Of a stretch of DNA of 9,858 nt, positions 1 to 7,243 are shown piece by piece. Source of the DNA: Acholeplasmataceae bacterium (GTDB lineage Bacteria; Bacillota_I; Bacilli_A; Acholeplasmatales; Acholeplasmataceae); assembly GCA_030656435.1 (NCBI GenBank), contig JAUSOA010000011.1, positions 1 to 9,858 of the forward strand, given 5' to 3'. The notes beneath the pieces were generated by a model, which was not told where the DNA came from, did not search any database, and saw only the letters and a list, made by a program, of their open reading frames with translations. The translations under genes were made by a program, and so were the position numbers. The stretch's first letter is position 1. Each line of letters starts with the position of its first letter.

Positions 1-243
1 AAATGCACGTTCATAGTTTCCAAGGTAAAAGGCTGTTGGTACCCAATTAACCATTGGGTTGACGATATCGGATTGACTTTTAAGTGAATTGGATAGCATA
101 TAAAGCATTGGATAAAGATATAGAAATCCGATTGATATTAAAAGCACGTAAATCACGATTTTAGCTAATGTTGAGTTGGTTCCATTGGTGCCTAGGATAA
201 ATCTTTTAATTCTAGATTTTATACTTTTTTGATGTGGTTTCAT
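1..243 (-). CDS. Carbohydrate ABC transporter permease, MalG-like (pair 2, 3' part beyond window)
   Basis: Reading from the ATG at 243 gives 81 residues before the window ends. A basic tail (MKPHQKSIKSRIKRF) leads to a membrane segment near 26-50 (STLAKIVIYVLLISIGF, then LYLYPMLYML). The characteristic MalG-type extracytoplasmic stretch follows: SNSLKSQSDI at 51-60, NWVP at 66-69 and GNYERAF at 75-81. This is the standard first portion of the CUT1 MalG-like subunit. The EAA loop and remaining membrane segments fall off-window. The start codon shares ATGA with the stop of the preceding MalF-like gene, as expected for partners made in equal amounts. Compared with the pair-1 MalG-like protein it has the more typical NSLKS sequence, where the other has NHAFK. 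What lies beyond it, for example a second solute-binding protein, cannot be seen. Confidence 0.88.
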   Translation of the reverse strand, partial: MKPHQKSIKSRIKRFILGTNGTNSTLAKIVIYVLLISIGFLYLYPMLYMLSNSLKSQSDIVNPMVNWVPTAFYLGNYERAF

Positions 244-1127
244 CTTCTCTTCCCCCCTTCTTTGATCGTTTTAGGGATAAAGATTACTGCAACGATACCA
301 ATCATGAGCATCACGATGATGAAATAGACCCATGCCATGGCGGATGCCATGCCATATCCTGTATTGATATTAAACATATTCGATTTAATACTGATGATGA
401 CTGCATTCTCACTAAATGTAGATAGTAATACAATCGTATAGATGATATTAATAAATACCAATGTAGAAAGTGAAGGTAGTGTAATCTTCCAAAATGATTC
501 CCATGGTCCTGCACCATCGACTCTAGCGGCTTCATAGATTTGTCTATCGACCTTTTGAAGTCCTGCTAAAAAGATTAGGATTTGAACACCAGAAAACCAG
601 AAAATAATAATGATTTCAGAAAATACATTAATAATTGGTGCTGCAAGTCCTGGATTTAAGGTGTTTTCAATAATTGTGATAAATCCATAGCTTTCAAAAA
701 TTGCTGCGCCACCAGCTCCTTGGGTAATAAGCTCGTTAATAACGGGTCCACTTGAGATAATAACGGGGAGGAAAAAGATCGAACGAAACATTCCTCTACC
801 CTTCAGTGGTTGATTGAGTAATACTGCAATTAAAACTGAGAAAACGATAATGATTGGTACTTGAAAGACGATTTCTTGTAAAAAAGATATGAGTGCTTCA
901 ATGAATTGGAAGCCTTCTTCTATTTTAAAGATATTTTTAAAGTTTTCGAACCAATGAAACTGAATATCGATGCCACTTCCTAATATTCTAACCTCACTCA
1001 TTGAATAGACCAATGAAGAGATGAATGGGTAAAGCATGAAGATAAAGAAGCCGACAATCCAAATGCCGATGAATGAATAGCCGATTAAGTTTTCGCGCAG
1101 TGCTCTTGACATCTTTCTCTTGGCCAT
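240..1127 (-). CDS. Carbohydrate ABC transporter permease, MalF-like (pair 2)
   Basis: Membrane subunit of a second CUT1-type importer in the same operon, 295 residues from the chosen ATG (MAKRKMSRALREN). Six hydrophobic segments lie near 16-43, 86-105, 113-133, 163-189, 221-241 and 261-284. The EAA loop at 198-218 is canonical (YEAARVDGAGPWESFW, then LP). The sequence differs clearly from the pair-1 MalF-like protein in the N-terminal tail, the loops and the motif, so this is not a recent tandem copy. A GTG at 1148 and an ATG at 1130 are possible longer starts but fit the ribosome site less well. The gene ends in TGA within an ATGA overlap with the following permease. That makes it the only gene here not ending in TAG, and it shows that TGA is a stop in this organism. 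Its ligand-binding partner is not obvious in the window. Confidence 0.93.
   Translation of the reverse strand: MAKRKMSRALRENLIGYSFIGIWIVGFFIFMLYPFISSLVYSMSEVRILGSGIDIQFHWFENFKNIFKIEEGFQFIEALISFLQEIVFQVPIIIVFSVLIAVLLNQPLKGRGMFRSIFFLPVIISSGPVINELITQGAGGAAIFESYGFITIIENTLNPGLAAPIINVFSEIIIIFWFSGVQILIFLAGLQKVDRQIYEAARVDGAGPWESFWKITLPSLSTLVFINIIYTIVLLSTFSENAVIISIKSNMFNINTGYGMASAMAWVYFIIVMLMIGIVAVIFIPKTIKEGGKRR
252..259 (-). promoter_or_regulatory. Atypical G-rich ribosome binding site for the second MalG-like permease
   Basis: AAGGGGGG lies 8 nt before the ATG at 243, inside the last codons of the MalF-like gene. It pairs with the anti-Shine-Dalgarno only if one G:U pair is allowed, unlike the GAGG or AGGTG sites elsewhere here. 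With the ATGA stop-start overlap, re-initiation by the same ribosome is likely. Confidence 0.5.
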
Positions 1128-1133
1128 CATATG

Positions 1134-1139
1134 TCTCCT
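1134..1139 (-). promoter_or_regulatory. Ribosome binding site for the second MalF-like permease, fused to the preceding stop
   Basis: AGGAGA begins in the TAG stop of the DUF5696 gene. Two adjacent ATGs follow, at 1130 (3 nt away) and 1127 (6 nt away). The in-frame GTG at 1148 lies upstream of the site. Spacing supports 1127. Confidence 0.75.
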
Positions 1140-3381
1140 AATCTCCACTGTTTATATGGATCACTTGATAATTCTTGGCTTCTATTGATAAACTTCCTAC
1201 ATTATATGCTTGTTCTCGGTAGTTAATAATGATTTCAACATTGTTATCATAGGTCACTTTAATGACTCCATTCGAGATGACTTCTCTATTCATGATTTTT
1301 GAACCAATGACATGAGATAATGCGCCATCAACGAATCCGTGATAGGTTAAAATCGAATTTTTAATATCTAAATATTTAGAAGAGTAAATCGACTCTAATC
1401 CAGTTTCTTGAAGCTTCTTTGATGATTTTTCAGTGACAACAAATGATGGGTAAACTCCAAAATCAATTAATCGTAAAAGTTCATCTCTAGCATAGGGATA
1501 GAAATTGGCGTGTGGACCATAAAGGTCTACTGAGCCACTTAAAACAATTGATAGAAAGGGAACTGTATCATCAAATGTAATATATTGTGAGGAATACATT
1601 GGAAAATCATAGAATGCATCGATGTAATTCCAAAGGTATGCGTTGACATCATATAATGCAACATTCATTTCAAGATTACTCAGTAATTCCTGATATAACA
1701 AGATGCCATCGGGAAGATATTTTTTATTTGAGAAGTCATCATAAAGTAGGCTTCCCATGGATTCAATTAAAACTCCATCAATTGGATAATTTGAAAGTCT
1801 TGAAATGCTCTTATTCATCACATTTTGAACCGTCTGATATTCTAATAAATATTTCGTATCGGTTGCTGATTGATAGGTGTATAGCTGATCGTTAATCTTT
1901 TTCGCTAAATCAAAATATTGATTATATCCAGCAGATTGATTGCTCGCCTTGATATACTCAGCAACAAAATAGAGTTCATCTAGTGCATCTTTTAAAGATT
2001 CTAGATCTTTTTGGTTCCCTACTCTTCTCGATATATTCTCATACTGCGGTGCAGACCATGTGACTCCACGCTTGGTAAATCCATTAAATGATCCGATAAT
2101 ATGGTCAATTCCATTTTCCTTTAAATCTAGAGTAATCTCTCTAAATTCATTAAATGTAGTCATCACTGTTGTTCGATCAAACAACAATCCCTTACTTTTT
2201 TCGATACCAATCGCATCCAATCTTAAAGGAACTGCCTGATATGATGAATTACTATCTTCAATGGCTAAGTAATCTCGATATGTCTTTGCCATACCGACAT
2301 AATTTGCATGCTCATTTTCTAATAAAGTATATTCAATTTGAATATCAATTGGATTGGAAAATAGTTGTAGTAAGGATATTGTGTTTCCGACCTTATCAAT
2401 AGGCTGACGATAGGTTTTTCTATAAACAAACTCAGAAAATACTGTTGTAAAGCCTCTCGTTCTTGCTGGAAAATAGAGATTAATCATTGCGTATTCAGCA
2501 CCACCTGTAATGTTAGCGAACACAGCGTTTTGGTTTACCCCATGAACAAAGCCAAAGACAGGTGCGTATATCTTTGTACCACCGCTAATAAAATTATTCA
2601 TATTTTTTTCTAGATTATAACCAATATTTCTATCGTATACTTCTTTTTGATAATTGGTTGAAATTAATGGATCTGTCTTCTTATAATCAACTAAAGCTCC
2701 AATTCCGTCAGGAAGGAAAACGTAGCCTGGAATTTGATCCTCTAAAACTGCCCCAAAATATGGATAAACCTTAATCGAAGATATTTTATAGGCTCCACTT
2801 TCATTGATTTCATCATAGGGAATTTCTACCTTGATTGAATCCTGTCCAAATGTTACATAAAGTCCAATTTGAATTTGTGATCTTCCAAAGGTTATTAGCG
2901 AATGAAATCCATTGGTGATGATTGTAGTTTGAATTTCTGTGTTATTTTCAAACAGGTTTTCTTCGGTTAATGCAAATCCTGTGACCCCTGTATTAAATGA
3001 TTCAATAATGATCGCACTTCTTACACGACGTAAAAAGGTATTAGGAAGACCTGGGAGATCTGTGTTGATCGTCGAGGACCAAATATAGCCATTACTATTT
3101 ACAACCTGAAAAGCAAGTGATGCAGGGTCTAAATAGACTGTTCCATAAGGAGTGAGAATTTCTACTGGGTCATCAAAGAAGCCTTGCTGATTGAATGCGG
3201 TAGCATTTGATTTTTGATGGGTATACTTATTTGAATCAACGAGTGGAATAATTTCATCAAAGTTAGGAATCGCTATTTCCTGGAAATCACTTGTATCCAT
3301 AAAGGCGTGTACACCAAAGGAAATGGAGATAAAGATGATAAACATAGTGATCATACGCTTTAAGAAAATTTTGCTAAACAC
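1138..3381 (-). CDS. Secreted DUF5696-family protein, predicted glycoside-hydrolase-like barrel
   Basis: A 747-residue exported protein starting at GTG. Residues 1-26 are a signal peptide or N-terminal anchor (KRM, hydrophobic run, VHAF) without a lipobox Cys. Residues about 75-375 are beta-rich and carry stretches I recognise as DUF5696 hallmarks: GYIWSSTI (98-105), PGYVFLPDGIGALV (218-231), YAPVFGFVHG (272-281) and ANYVGMAKTYRDYL (359-372). Residues about 385-690 alternate strand and helix like a TIM barrel: LRLDAIGI, HIIGSFNGFTKRG, LYFVAEYI, IDGVLIESMGSLLYDDF (534-550), NVALYDVNAYLWNY (573-586), VPFLSIVLSGSVDLYG (607-622). A short C-terminal beta region ends the protein. A supersandwich plus barrel plus beta tail resembles several glycosidase clans. 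Acidic candidates are E540, D548, D549 and D578, but no activity is established. It overlaps the upstream gene by 8 nt, and its stop abuts the next ribosome site. Family confidence is good; catalysis is inference. Confidence 0.82.
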   Translation of the reverse strand: MFSKIFLKRMITMFIIFISISFGVHAFMDTSDFQEIAIPNFDEIIPLVDSNKYTHQKSNATAFNQQGFFDDPVEILTPYGTVYLDPASLAFQVVNSNGYIWSSTINTDLPGLPNTFLRRVRSAIIIESFNTGVTGFALTEENLFENNTEIQTTIITNGFHSLITFGRSQIQIGLYVTFGQDSIKVEIPYDEINESGAYKISSIKVYPYFGAVLEDQIPGYVFLPDGIGALVDYKKTDPLISTNYQKEVYDRNIGYNLEKNMNNFISGGTKIYAPVFGFVHGVNQNAVFANITGGAEYAMINLYFPARTRGFTTVFSEFVYRKTYRQPIDKVGNTISLLQLFSNPIDIQIEYTLLENEHANYVGMAKTYRDYLAIEDSNSSYQAVPLRLDAIGIEKSKGLLFDRTTVMTTFNEFREITLDLKENGIDHIIGSFNGFTKRGVTWSAPQYENISRRVGNQKDLESLKDALDELYFVAEYIKASNQSAGYNQYFDLAKKINDQLYTYQSATDTKYLLEYQTVQNVMNKSISRLSNYPIDGVLIESMGSLLYDDFSNKKYLPDGILLYQELLSNLEMNVALYDVNAYLWNYIDAFYDFPMYSSQYITFDDTVPFLSIVLSGSVDLYGPHANFYPYARDELLRLIDFGVYPSFVVTEKSSKKLQETGLESIYSSKYLDIKNSILTYHGFVDGALSHVIGSKIMNREVISNGVIKVTYDNNVEIIINYREQAYNVGSLSIEAKNYQVIHINSGD

Positions 3382-5395
3382 GATAGATCACCTCCTTGAT
3401 AATCGATAGGATAAATTCAATCAACTGTCCTAGGAAAGAATAGATCAGTAACCCAATTAAAATTAAGATAAACATACCAAATAATATAATCAATATATTT
3501 TTAATCGTTTCCATAAATGTGTAATTATGAACCCATTTAATCGATAAGAAGACTAAAATAATTGTCCACCACAAAATAATTTGATGATAAAAATCAAAGA
3601 TAAAGGTTTCATTATAGGTTAGATAATTCGAAAGGAATGTCATCGGTAGGGTAAACACGATAAATGGTGCAAGAATATAGGATGTTGAAATGAAGACATC
3701 CTTAAATCTACCTTCACCATCATTTAGGGTTGAAATTAAATAATTGACCAAGACATAAAGTGAAAAGATGGAAAGTACAGTAAAGAGTTGGACAAAGACG
3801 CTATTTAAATTTGTGGATCTAAATAAGAACCCTGTCGCGTAAATATTAATCAAATAAACAATCAAAAACATACCTAAAACGATAAACCCTGATTGATAGC
3901 TTGCCTCATTCATTCGCTTGATGCCGTAAAACATATCATTTGGTCTCTTGAAGACATTTAAGCTATAGGATACTTCCTTAATGAGCTTTCTATTTTTGAT
4001 ATATTCCTTCTTTTCAATATATTTAGGGTAAAGCATTGATTTTCTAAAGACTGCTAAACCAATTTTTAAAAATAGATAAAGGCCAAAAATAACAATCGCG
4101 AACGTAGGAAGGTTTTGCTGAATCGAAACATTTCTAATTTCCCAAAAAGCATTGGAATACCCTAAATAGTCTCTTGCATCATAAAATTCTGATAACGCCT
4201 CTTGATAGGCTCCTTCTTTCATTAATGCAGCACCTAATGCGGAGTGCGCTAGAGCAAATGAAGAATTTTGACGAATGATTTCTTCCCATATTGGCTTAGA
4301 TTCGACATATTTACCATCGTTATAAAGCGTCACTGCTTCATGAACTAAATTGACGAATACCGTTCTTTGATAAACATGAATAGAATTATAGCCACGATCT
4401 AAGATGTAAAGATTGCCTGCACTATCGGTTGCAATACCTCTTGGACTTGAGGTCAAACCAAGAGTCTGCGTTAATGCATTATCTCTTGTATTGAAATAGA
4501 AAAGCATATTCCCATTGGAATCATATTCGTAGACATCTCCATTTTCGGAAACTAAATATATATAAGACTCATTATTCATCCATATATCGGATAAGACTTG
4601 AGTTGGATATACCGTTGTAGGTAGCAGCGTATTGACTCCAGAGATATTTAATCTCTTGAATGTCTCATTCACGTTGACGTTAGTTGATAGAATAGAACCC
4701 TTTTGGCCTAACGCGATATTTGTCGGAGACGCTGGAAGACTAGAGGCTAAATCAGAATCCTTAACGAAGAAATTATATAAAATTCTTCTCAGGGATAGGG
4801 TTACAGTATTAATACCTAGATACCCAACAAATTCACCTGCATAATTGACTTGAATAATACCAGATGTTGAACCCTCACCAACGATATAAATCGAATCACT
4901 TGAATCTACTGCAACCTTAATTGGTACAAAATCATTTTTCTGTCCAAAAATAGGAGAGGTTGGTTTAACGATTGTTTGAACAATTGTTTCTGTTAATAAA
5001 TCAATTTTGTAAACTTCCTTTGATAGCTTATCAGCAACATATAGAAAGTCATCTTTAACAAAGACACCTGTAGGTTGTTCGAATTCAGGTAAATTGATTA
5101 TGCTAATGAGCTCACCAGATATATTGGAAATAACAATTCTTTTATTTCCAGTATCTGCGATAAAAAACTGGTTTTCATAATAGAAAATGTCTTCTGGAAA
5201 TGAAAGTCCTAGACTACGTCCAAAATTACCTACAGGAATATAGGCAGCTTGGGTTGGTATCAGCCTTTTGGATGCACTTAAGGTATAGGTTTGGTAGGGC
5301 ACTCCATAGTTGGAAAGACTTGAAGCCTTTGATTCAAAGCTGAATCCTAACATGGTGATCATCAAGAGGATGACTAAAATAAAGTATTTTCTCAT
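3374..5395 (-). CDS. NHL-propeller / TPR / YIP1-like membrane protein of unknown function
   Basis: A 673-residue membrane protein with a large extracytoplasmic half. Residues 1-25 are a signal peptide (MRKYF, then a hydrophobic run, then KASS) without a lipobox Cys. Residues 57-345 contain six NHL-like blades, marked by repeats such as FFIADTGNKRIVI, LYVADKLSKEVYKID, SIYIVGEG, YIYLVSENGDVYEYD and NLYILDRGYNSIHVY, so a six-bladed propeller is predicted. Residues 348-415 hold two TPR units (YNDGKYVESKPIWEEI and LMKEGAYQEALSEF). A membrane segment at 430-449 and a basic cytoplasmic stretch follow. Residues 482-655 are a YIP1-like domain with five membrane segments. By this topology the propeller and TPRs are outside. 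From memory, proteins with this architecture are annotated 'YIP1 family' beside sugar permeases and DUF5696 proteins in Paenibacillus-type genomes. A sensing, scaffolding or glycan-binding role is inference. The stop overlaps the next gene by 8 nt. Confidence 0.85.
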   Translation of the reverse strand: MRKYFILVILLMITMLGFSFESKASSLSNYGVPYQTYTLSASKRLIPTQAAYIPVGNFGRSLGLSFPEDIFYYENQFFIADTGNKRIVISNISGELISIINLPEFEQPTGVFVKDDFLYVADKLSKEVYKIDLLTETIVQTIVKPTSPIFGQKNDFVPIKVAVDSSDSIYIVGEGSTSGIIQVNYAGEFVGYLGINTVTLSLRRILYNFFVKDSDLASSLPASPTNIALGQKGSILSTNVNVNETFKRLNISGVNTLLPTTVYPTQVLSDIWMNNESYIYLVSENGDVYEYDSNGNMLFYFNTRDNALTQTLGLTSSPRGIATDSAGNLYILDRGYNSIHVYQRTVFVNLVHEAVTLYNDGKYVESKPIWEEIIRQNSSFALAHSALGAALMKEGAYQEALSEFYDARDYLGYSNAFWEIRNVSIQQNLPTFAIVIFGLYLFLKIGLAVFRKSMLYPKYIEKKEYIKNRKLIKEVSYSLNVFKRPNDMFYGIKRMNEASYQSGFIVLGMFLIVYLINIYATGFLFRSTNLNSVFVQLFTVLSIFSLYVLVNYLISTLNDGEGRFKDVFISTSYILAPFIVFTLPMTFLSNYLTYNETFIFDFYHQIILWWTIILVFLSIKWVHNYTFMETIKNILIILFGMFILILIGLLIYSFLGQLIEFILSIIKEVIYRV
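3386..3397 (-). promoter_or_regulatory. Near-perfect ribosome binding site for the DUF5696 gene
   Basis: AAGGAGGTGATC is an extended match to the 16S rRNA 3' end. It lies 9 nt from AGGAGG to a GTG start at 3381. It is the strongest site in the window and sits inside the coding region of the preceding gene. It supports the GTG over the in-frame ATG nine codons later. Confidence 0.85.
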
Positions 5396-5400
5396 CTGGT

Positions 5401-5406
5401 TCACCT
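5401..5406 (-). promoter_or_regulatory. Ribosome binding site for the NHL-TPR-YIP1 gene, fused to the preceding stop
   Basis: AGGTGA starts in the TAG stop of the MalG-like gene, with its AGG core 8 nt before the ATG at 5395. The in-frame GTG at 5404 overlaps the site, so the ATG is chosen. The layout copies the previous junction. Confidence 0.72.
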
Positions 5407-6286
5407 ACTTAATACCGGAGTTGACCATCGTTGACATAACCTTACTTTGAAGGAATATGAAGATAATCAAGTTCGGTAAGAACATAATTAATGATGCAAC
5501 TGCACTCATCCCAGCACCTGCAACGACATTAGAGGATGCGGAAAGTGTTTGCATATAGAATGCAAATGTTTTTAAGCTATCGGTATTGACATAGGTAGCT
5601 GAAATGCCCGCATCATTCCAAATCATTTGAAACGATAGAATCGCAATCGTTGCGATTGCAGGTTTAATTAACGGCAATATAATCTTCCAGTAAATCATAA
5701 TGCTTGATGCTCCATCTATTTTTGCAGCATCAATTAGTTCATTGGGTATTTGATCGATAAATTGCTTGACTAAAAATAGTCCTACAGGAATCGCGATTAC
5801 AGGAATAATATGGACCATGAAATTATCAATTAAACCCAGCTGCTCAATAATGATATATCTTGGAATGATTACAGCTGTTCCCACAAACATCATCGCAAGC
5901 GTATTGATATGTGAAATAACACCCTTGATATGGAATTTCAATTTAGAAAGTGCATATCCAGTAATGGTTGCTAAAAAGATCGACAGGAGGACAACCACTA
6001 CGGTAATTAAAATACTATTGAATAAGTATCTGGTAACTGGAATACCTGTTGTCGTCGCTGTTTCAAATAATTCAAATAAATTATCCAAGGTTGGTCTTCT
6101 AACAAAGAATCTTGGAGGATACTCAATCAACTCATCAAATGGCTTAAATGCGTGATTAAAGATATATAGAAGTGGCATCATCATAAATGCAGCAACAGGT
6201 AAAACCATCAATAAAAATGGTACTTGTCCCCATCCGAATCTGGTTGGATTGATTTTGATTGCTCTAAAGTTTCTGATTTTTCTCAT
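5405..6286 (-). CDS. Carbohydrate ABC transporter permease, MalG-like (pair 1)
   Basis: Second membrane subunit of the first sugar importer, 293 residues from the chosen ATG. Hydrophobic segments lie near 22-43, 90-113, 125-147, 157-175, 209-224 and 259-280. The family's features are present: an extracytoplasmic stretch after the first segment (NHAFKPFDELIEYPPRF), the NSILITVVVV segment, and an EAA loop at 186-205 (DAAKIDGAS followed by ILP). The first loop residue is Asp instead of Glu, which is common in MalG-type subunits. The longer GTG start at 6295 was rejected because it sits in the ribosome binding site. The upstream gene's stop abuts that GTG, and this gene's own TAG stop is shared with the ribosome site of the following NHL-YIP1 gene. 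Family assignment is secure; substrate unknown. Confidence 0.93.
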   Translation of the reverse strand: MRKIRNFRAIKINPTRFGWGQVPFLLMVLPVAAFMMMPLLYIFNHAFKPFDELIEYPPRFFVRRPTLDNLFELFETATTTGIPVTRYLFNSILITVVVVLLSIFLATITGYALSKLKFHIKGVISHINTLAMMFVGTAVIIPRYIIIEQLGLIDNFMVHIIPVIAIPVGLFLVKQFIDQIPNELIDAAKIDGASSIMIYWKIILPLIKPAIATIAILSFQMIWNDAGISATYVNTDSLKTFAFYMQTLSASSNVVAGAGMSAVASLIMFLPNLIIFIFLQSKVMSTMVNSGIK

Positions 6287-6291
6287 ATCAT

Positions 6292-6297
6292 CCACCT
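6292..6297 (-). promoter_or_regulatory. Ribosome binding site for the MalG-like permease, fused to the preceding stop
   Basis: AGGTGG begins within the TAG stop of the preceding permease. The AGG core is 8 nt from the ATG at 6286. The GTG at 6295, which would give a longer ORF, lies inside this site and cannot use it. This decides the start. Confidence 0.75.
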
Positions 6298-7243
6298 AAT
6301 CCTTTTCCCCGAAGAATCTCCAAGAAAGTCTGCTGAAGAAATAAATGATCAGCAAAAGAACTAGAGATAATGCGGCTGCATAACCCATGTCATAACGGAT
6401 GAATCCGTAATCTTCAATATGGTTAACAATTAAGGATCCTGCATAATTTGGTGTTGGATTGGATCCTGATAACGATACACCTAGTGCTCCTGCACTAAAT
6501 GTACCTACGATTGCCATGACCGCACCGAAGAGCATTTGTGGCTTCATTGCGGGTATAGTAATATATATAACTTCTTGGAATCTGGAATTTAAGCCATCGA
6601 TATAGGCTGCTTCATAAAGCTCTTGATCGACATTTAAGATACCTGCAAGCATTGCTAGGAAGCCAATGCCCATAGACCCCCATAATGCGACAACCAGCAT
6701 AATTGTAAATAGATACTGAGGTGATTGTAAAAAGGCTATGGGTTCAACAATCATTCCGAGTTCTAGTAGCATGTAATTGAGATAACCTGATTCATCACCA
6801 GCAAAAAATACGCGCCAAACAACAGTCATCGTAACACCAGCTGTTAAGGATGGTGAATATAAAACGATTGCTAAAACAGTTCTAAGCTTATGAGGAAGCT
6901 GAGCGAGTGCCCACGCCATCACAAACGATAAGATATATCCACCAGGACCAACGATGACTGCAAATTTGATTGTATTGGGTAGGATGTATTTCATGAACTC
7001 TTCATCACTTGTCAATAAATAAATATAATTATTAAATCCGGTAAACGTAGGATACGATACCATATCAAAGGTCGTAAATGATAGGATAATCGCAAGTACG
7101 ATTGGAATAACGATGAAAGCAAGAAATAAAATAATATAAGGCAATGTGAAAAGATAAGCGACTTTATCATCGTTTTTAAATTGCTTTTTTTCTAAGTCAA
7201 TAAATTTCTTAATTCTTAGCTTTAGCGCTTCTATTCTACTCAT
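6296..7243 (-). CDS. Carbohydrate ABC transporter permease, MalF-like (pair 1)
   Basis: Integral membrane subunit of a CUT1-type sugar importer, expected to pair with the MalG-like protein encoded next. From the chosen start it has 315 residues. A basic, charged cytoplasmic tail (about 1-28) precedes six hydrophobic segments near 31-57, 91-112, 122-142, 177-199, 235-255 and 287-304. The cytoplasmic EAA loop that docks on the ATPase is intact at 210-231 (YEAAYIDG, then IP after a 12-residue gap). Length and topology are normal for the family. The start at the second of two ATGs is preferred for ribosome-site spacing; the first would add one Met. The gene overlaps the end of the solute-binding protein gene by 8 nt, and its TAG stop forms part of the next gene's ribosome binding site. 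The most likely ligand donor is the solute-binding protein just upstream. Confidence 0.93.
   Translation of the reverse strand: MSRIEALKLRIKKFIDLEKKQFKNDDKVAYLFTLPYIILFLAFIVIPIVLAIILSFTTFDMVSYPTFTGFNNYIYLLTSDEEFMKYILPNTIKFAVIVGPGGYILSFVMAWALAQLPHKLRTVLAIVLYSPSLTAGVTMTVVWRVFFAGDESGYLNYMLLELGMIVEPIAFLQSPQYLFTIMLVVALWGSMGIGFLAMLAGILNVDQELYEAAYIDGLNSRFQEVIYITIPAMKPQMLFGAVMAIVGTFSAGALGVSLSGSNPTPNYAGSLIVNHIEDYGFIRYDMGYAAALSLVLLLIIYFFSRLSWRFFGEKD

Noticed and set aside
243..258. Programmed -1 frameshift on the G6 tract that would fuse the pair-2 MalF-like and MalG-like proteins
   Set aside because: The MalG-like frame is indeed -1 to the MalF-like frame and is open from the tract. However, the tract does not form a standard slippery heptamer in frame, and the ATGA overlap with normal protein ends is the simpler reading.
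234..425. A 63-codon plus-strand ORF and other small plus-strand ORFs in the window
   Set aside because: They are shadows of the minus-strand genes, with low-complexity or unnatural composition and no recognisable features.
4980..5000. AACAATTGTT palindrome, a possible operator-like site
   Set aside because: It is inside the NHL-YIP1 coding region, in a Val-Gln-Thr-Ile stretch. A single short AT-rich palindrome is expected by chance in a sequence of this composition.
5643..5659. A 7-bp inverted repeat with a 3-nt loop (GCAATCG / CGATTGC), possible hairpin
   Set aside because: It lies within the MalG-like gene and is explained by alternating Ile, Ala and Thr codons. There is no U-tract and no gene boundary nearby, so it is not a terminator.
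5766..6155. A 129-codon plus-strand ORF
   Set aside because: It is antisense to the MalG-like permease. The frame has no domain signal or plausible ribosome site, while the opposite strand has clear permease motifs.
6424..6470. GGATCCTG occurring twice about 40 nt apart
   Set aside because: It is a short repeat within the MalF-like gene, encoding unrelated residues at the two places. There is no array or other structure.
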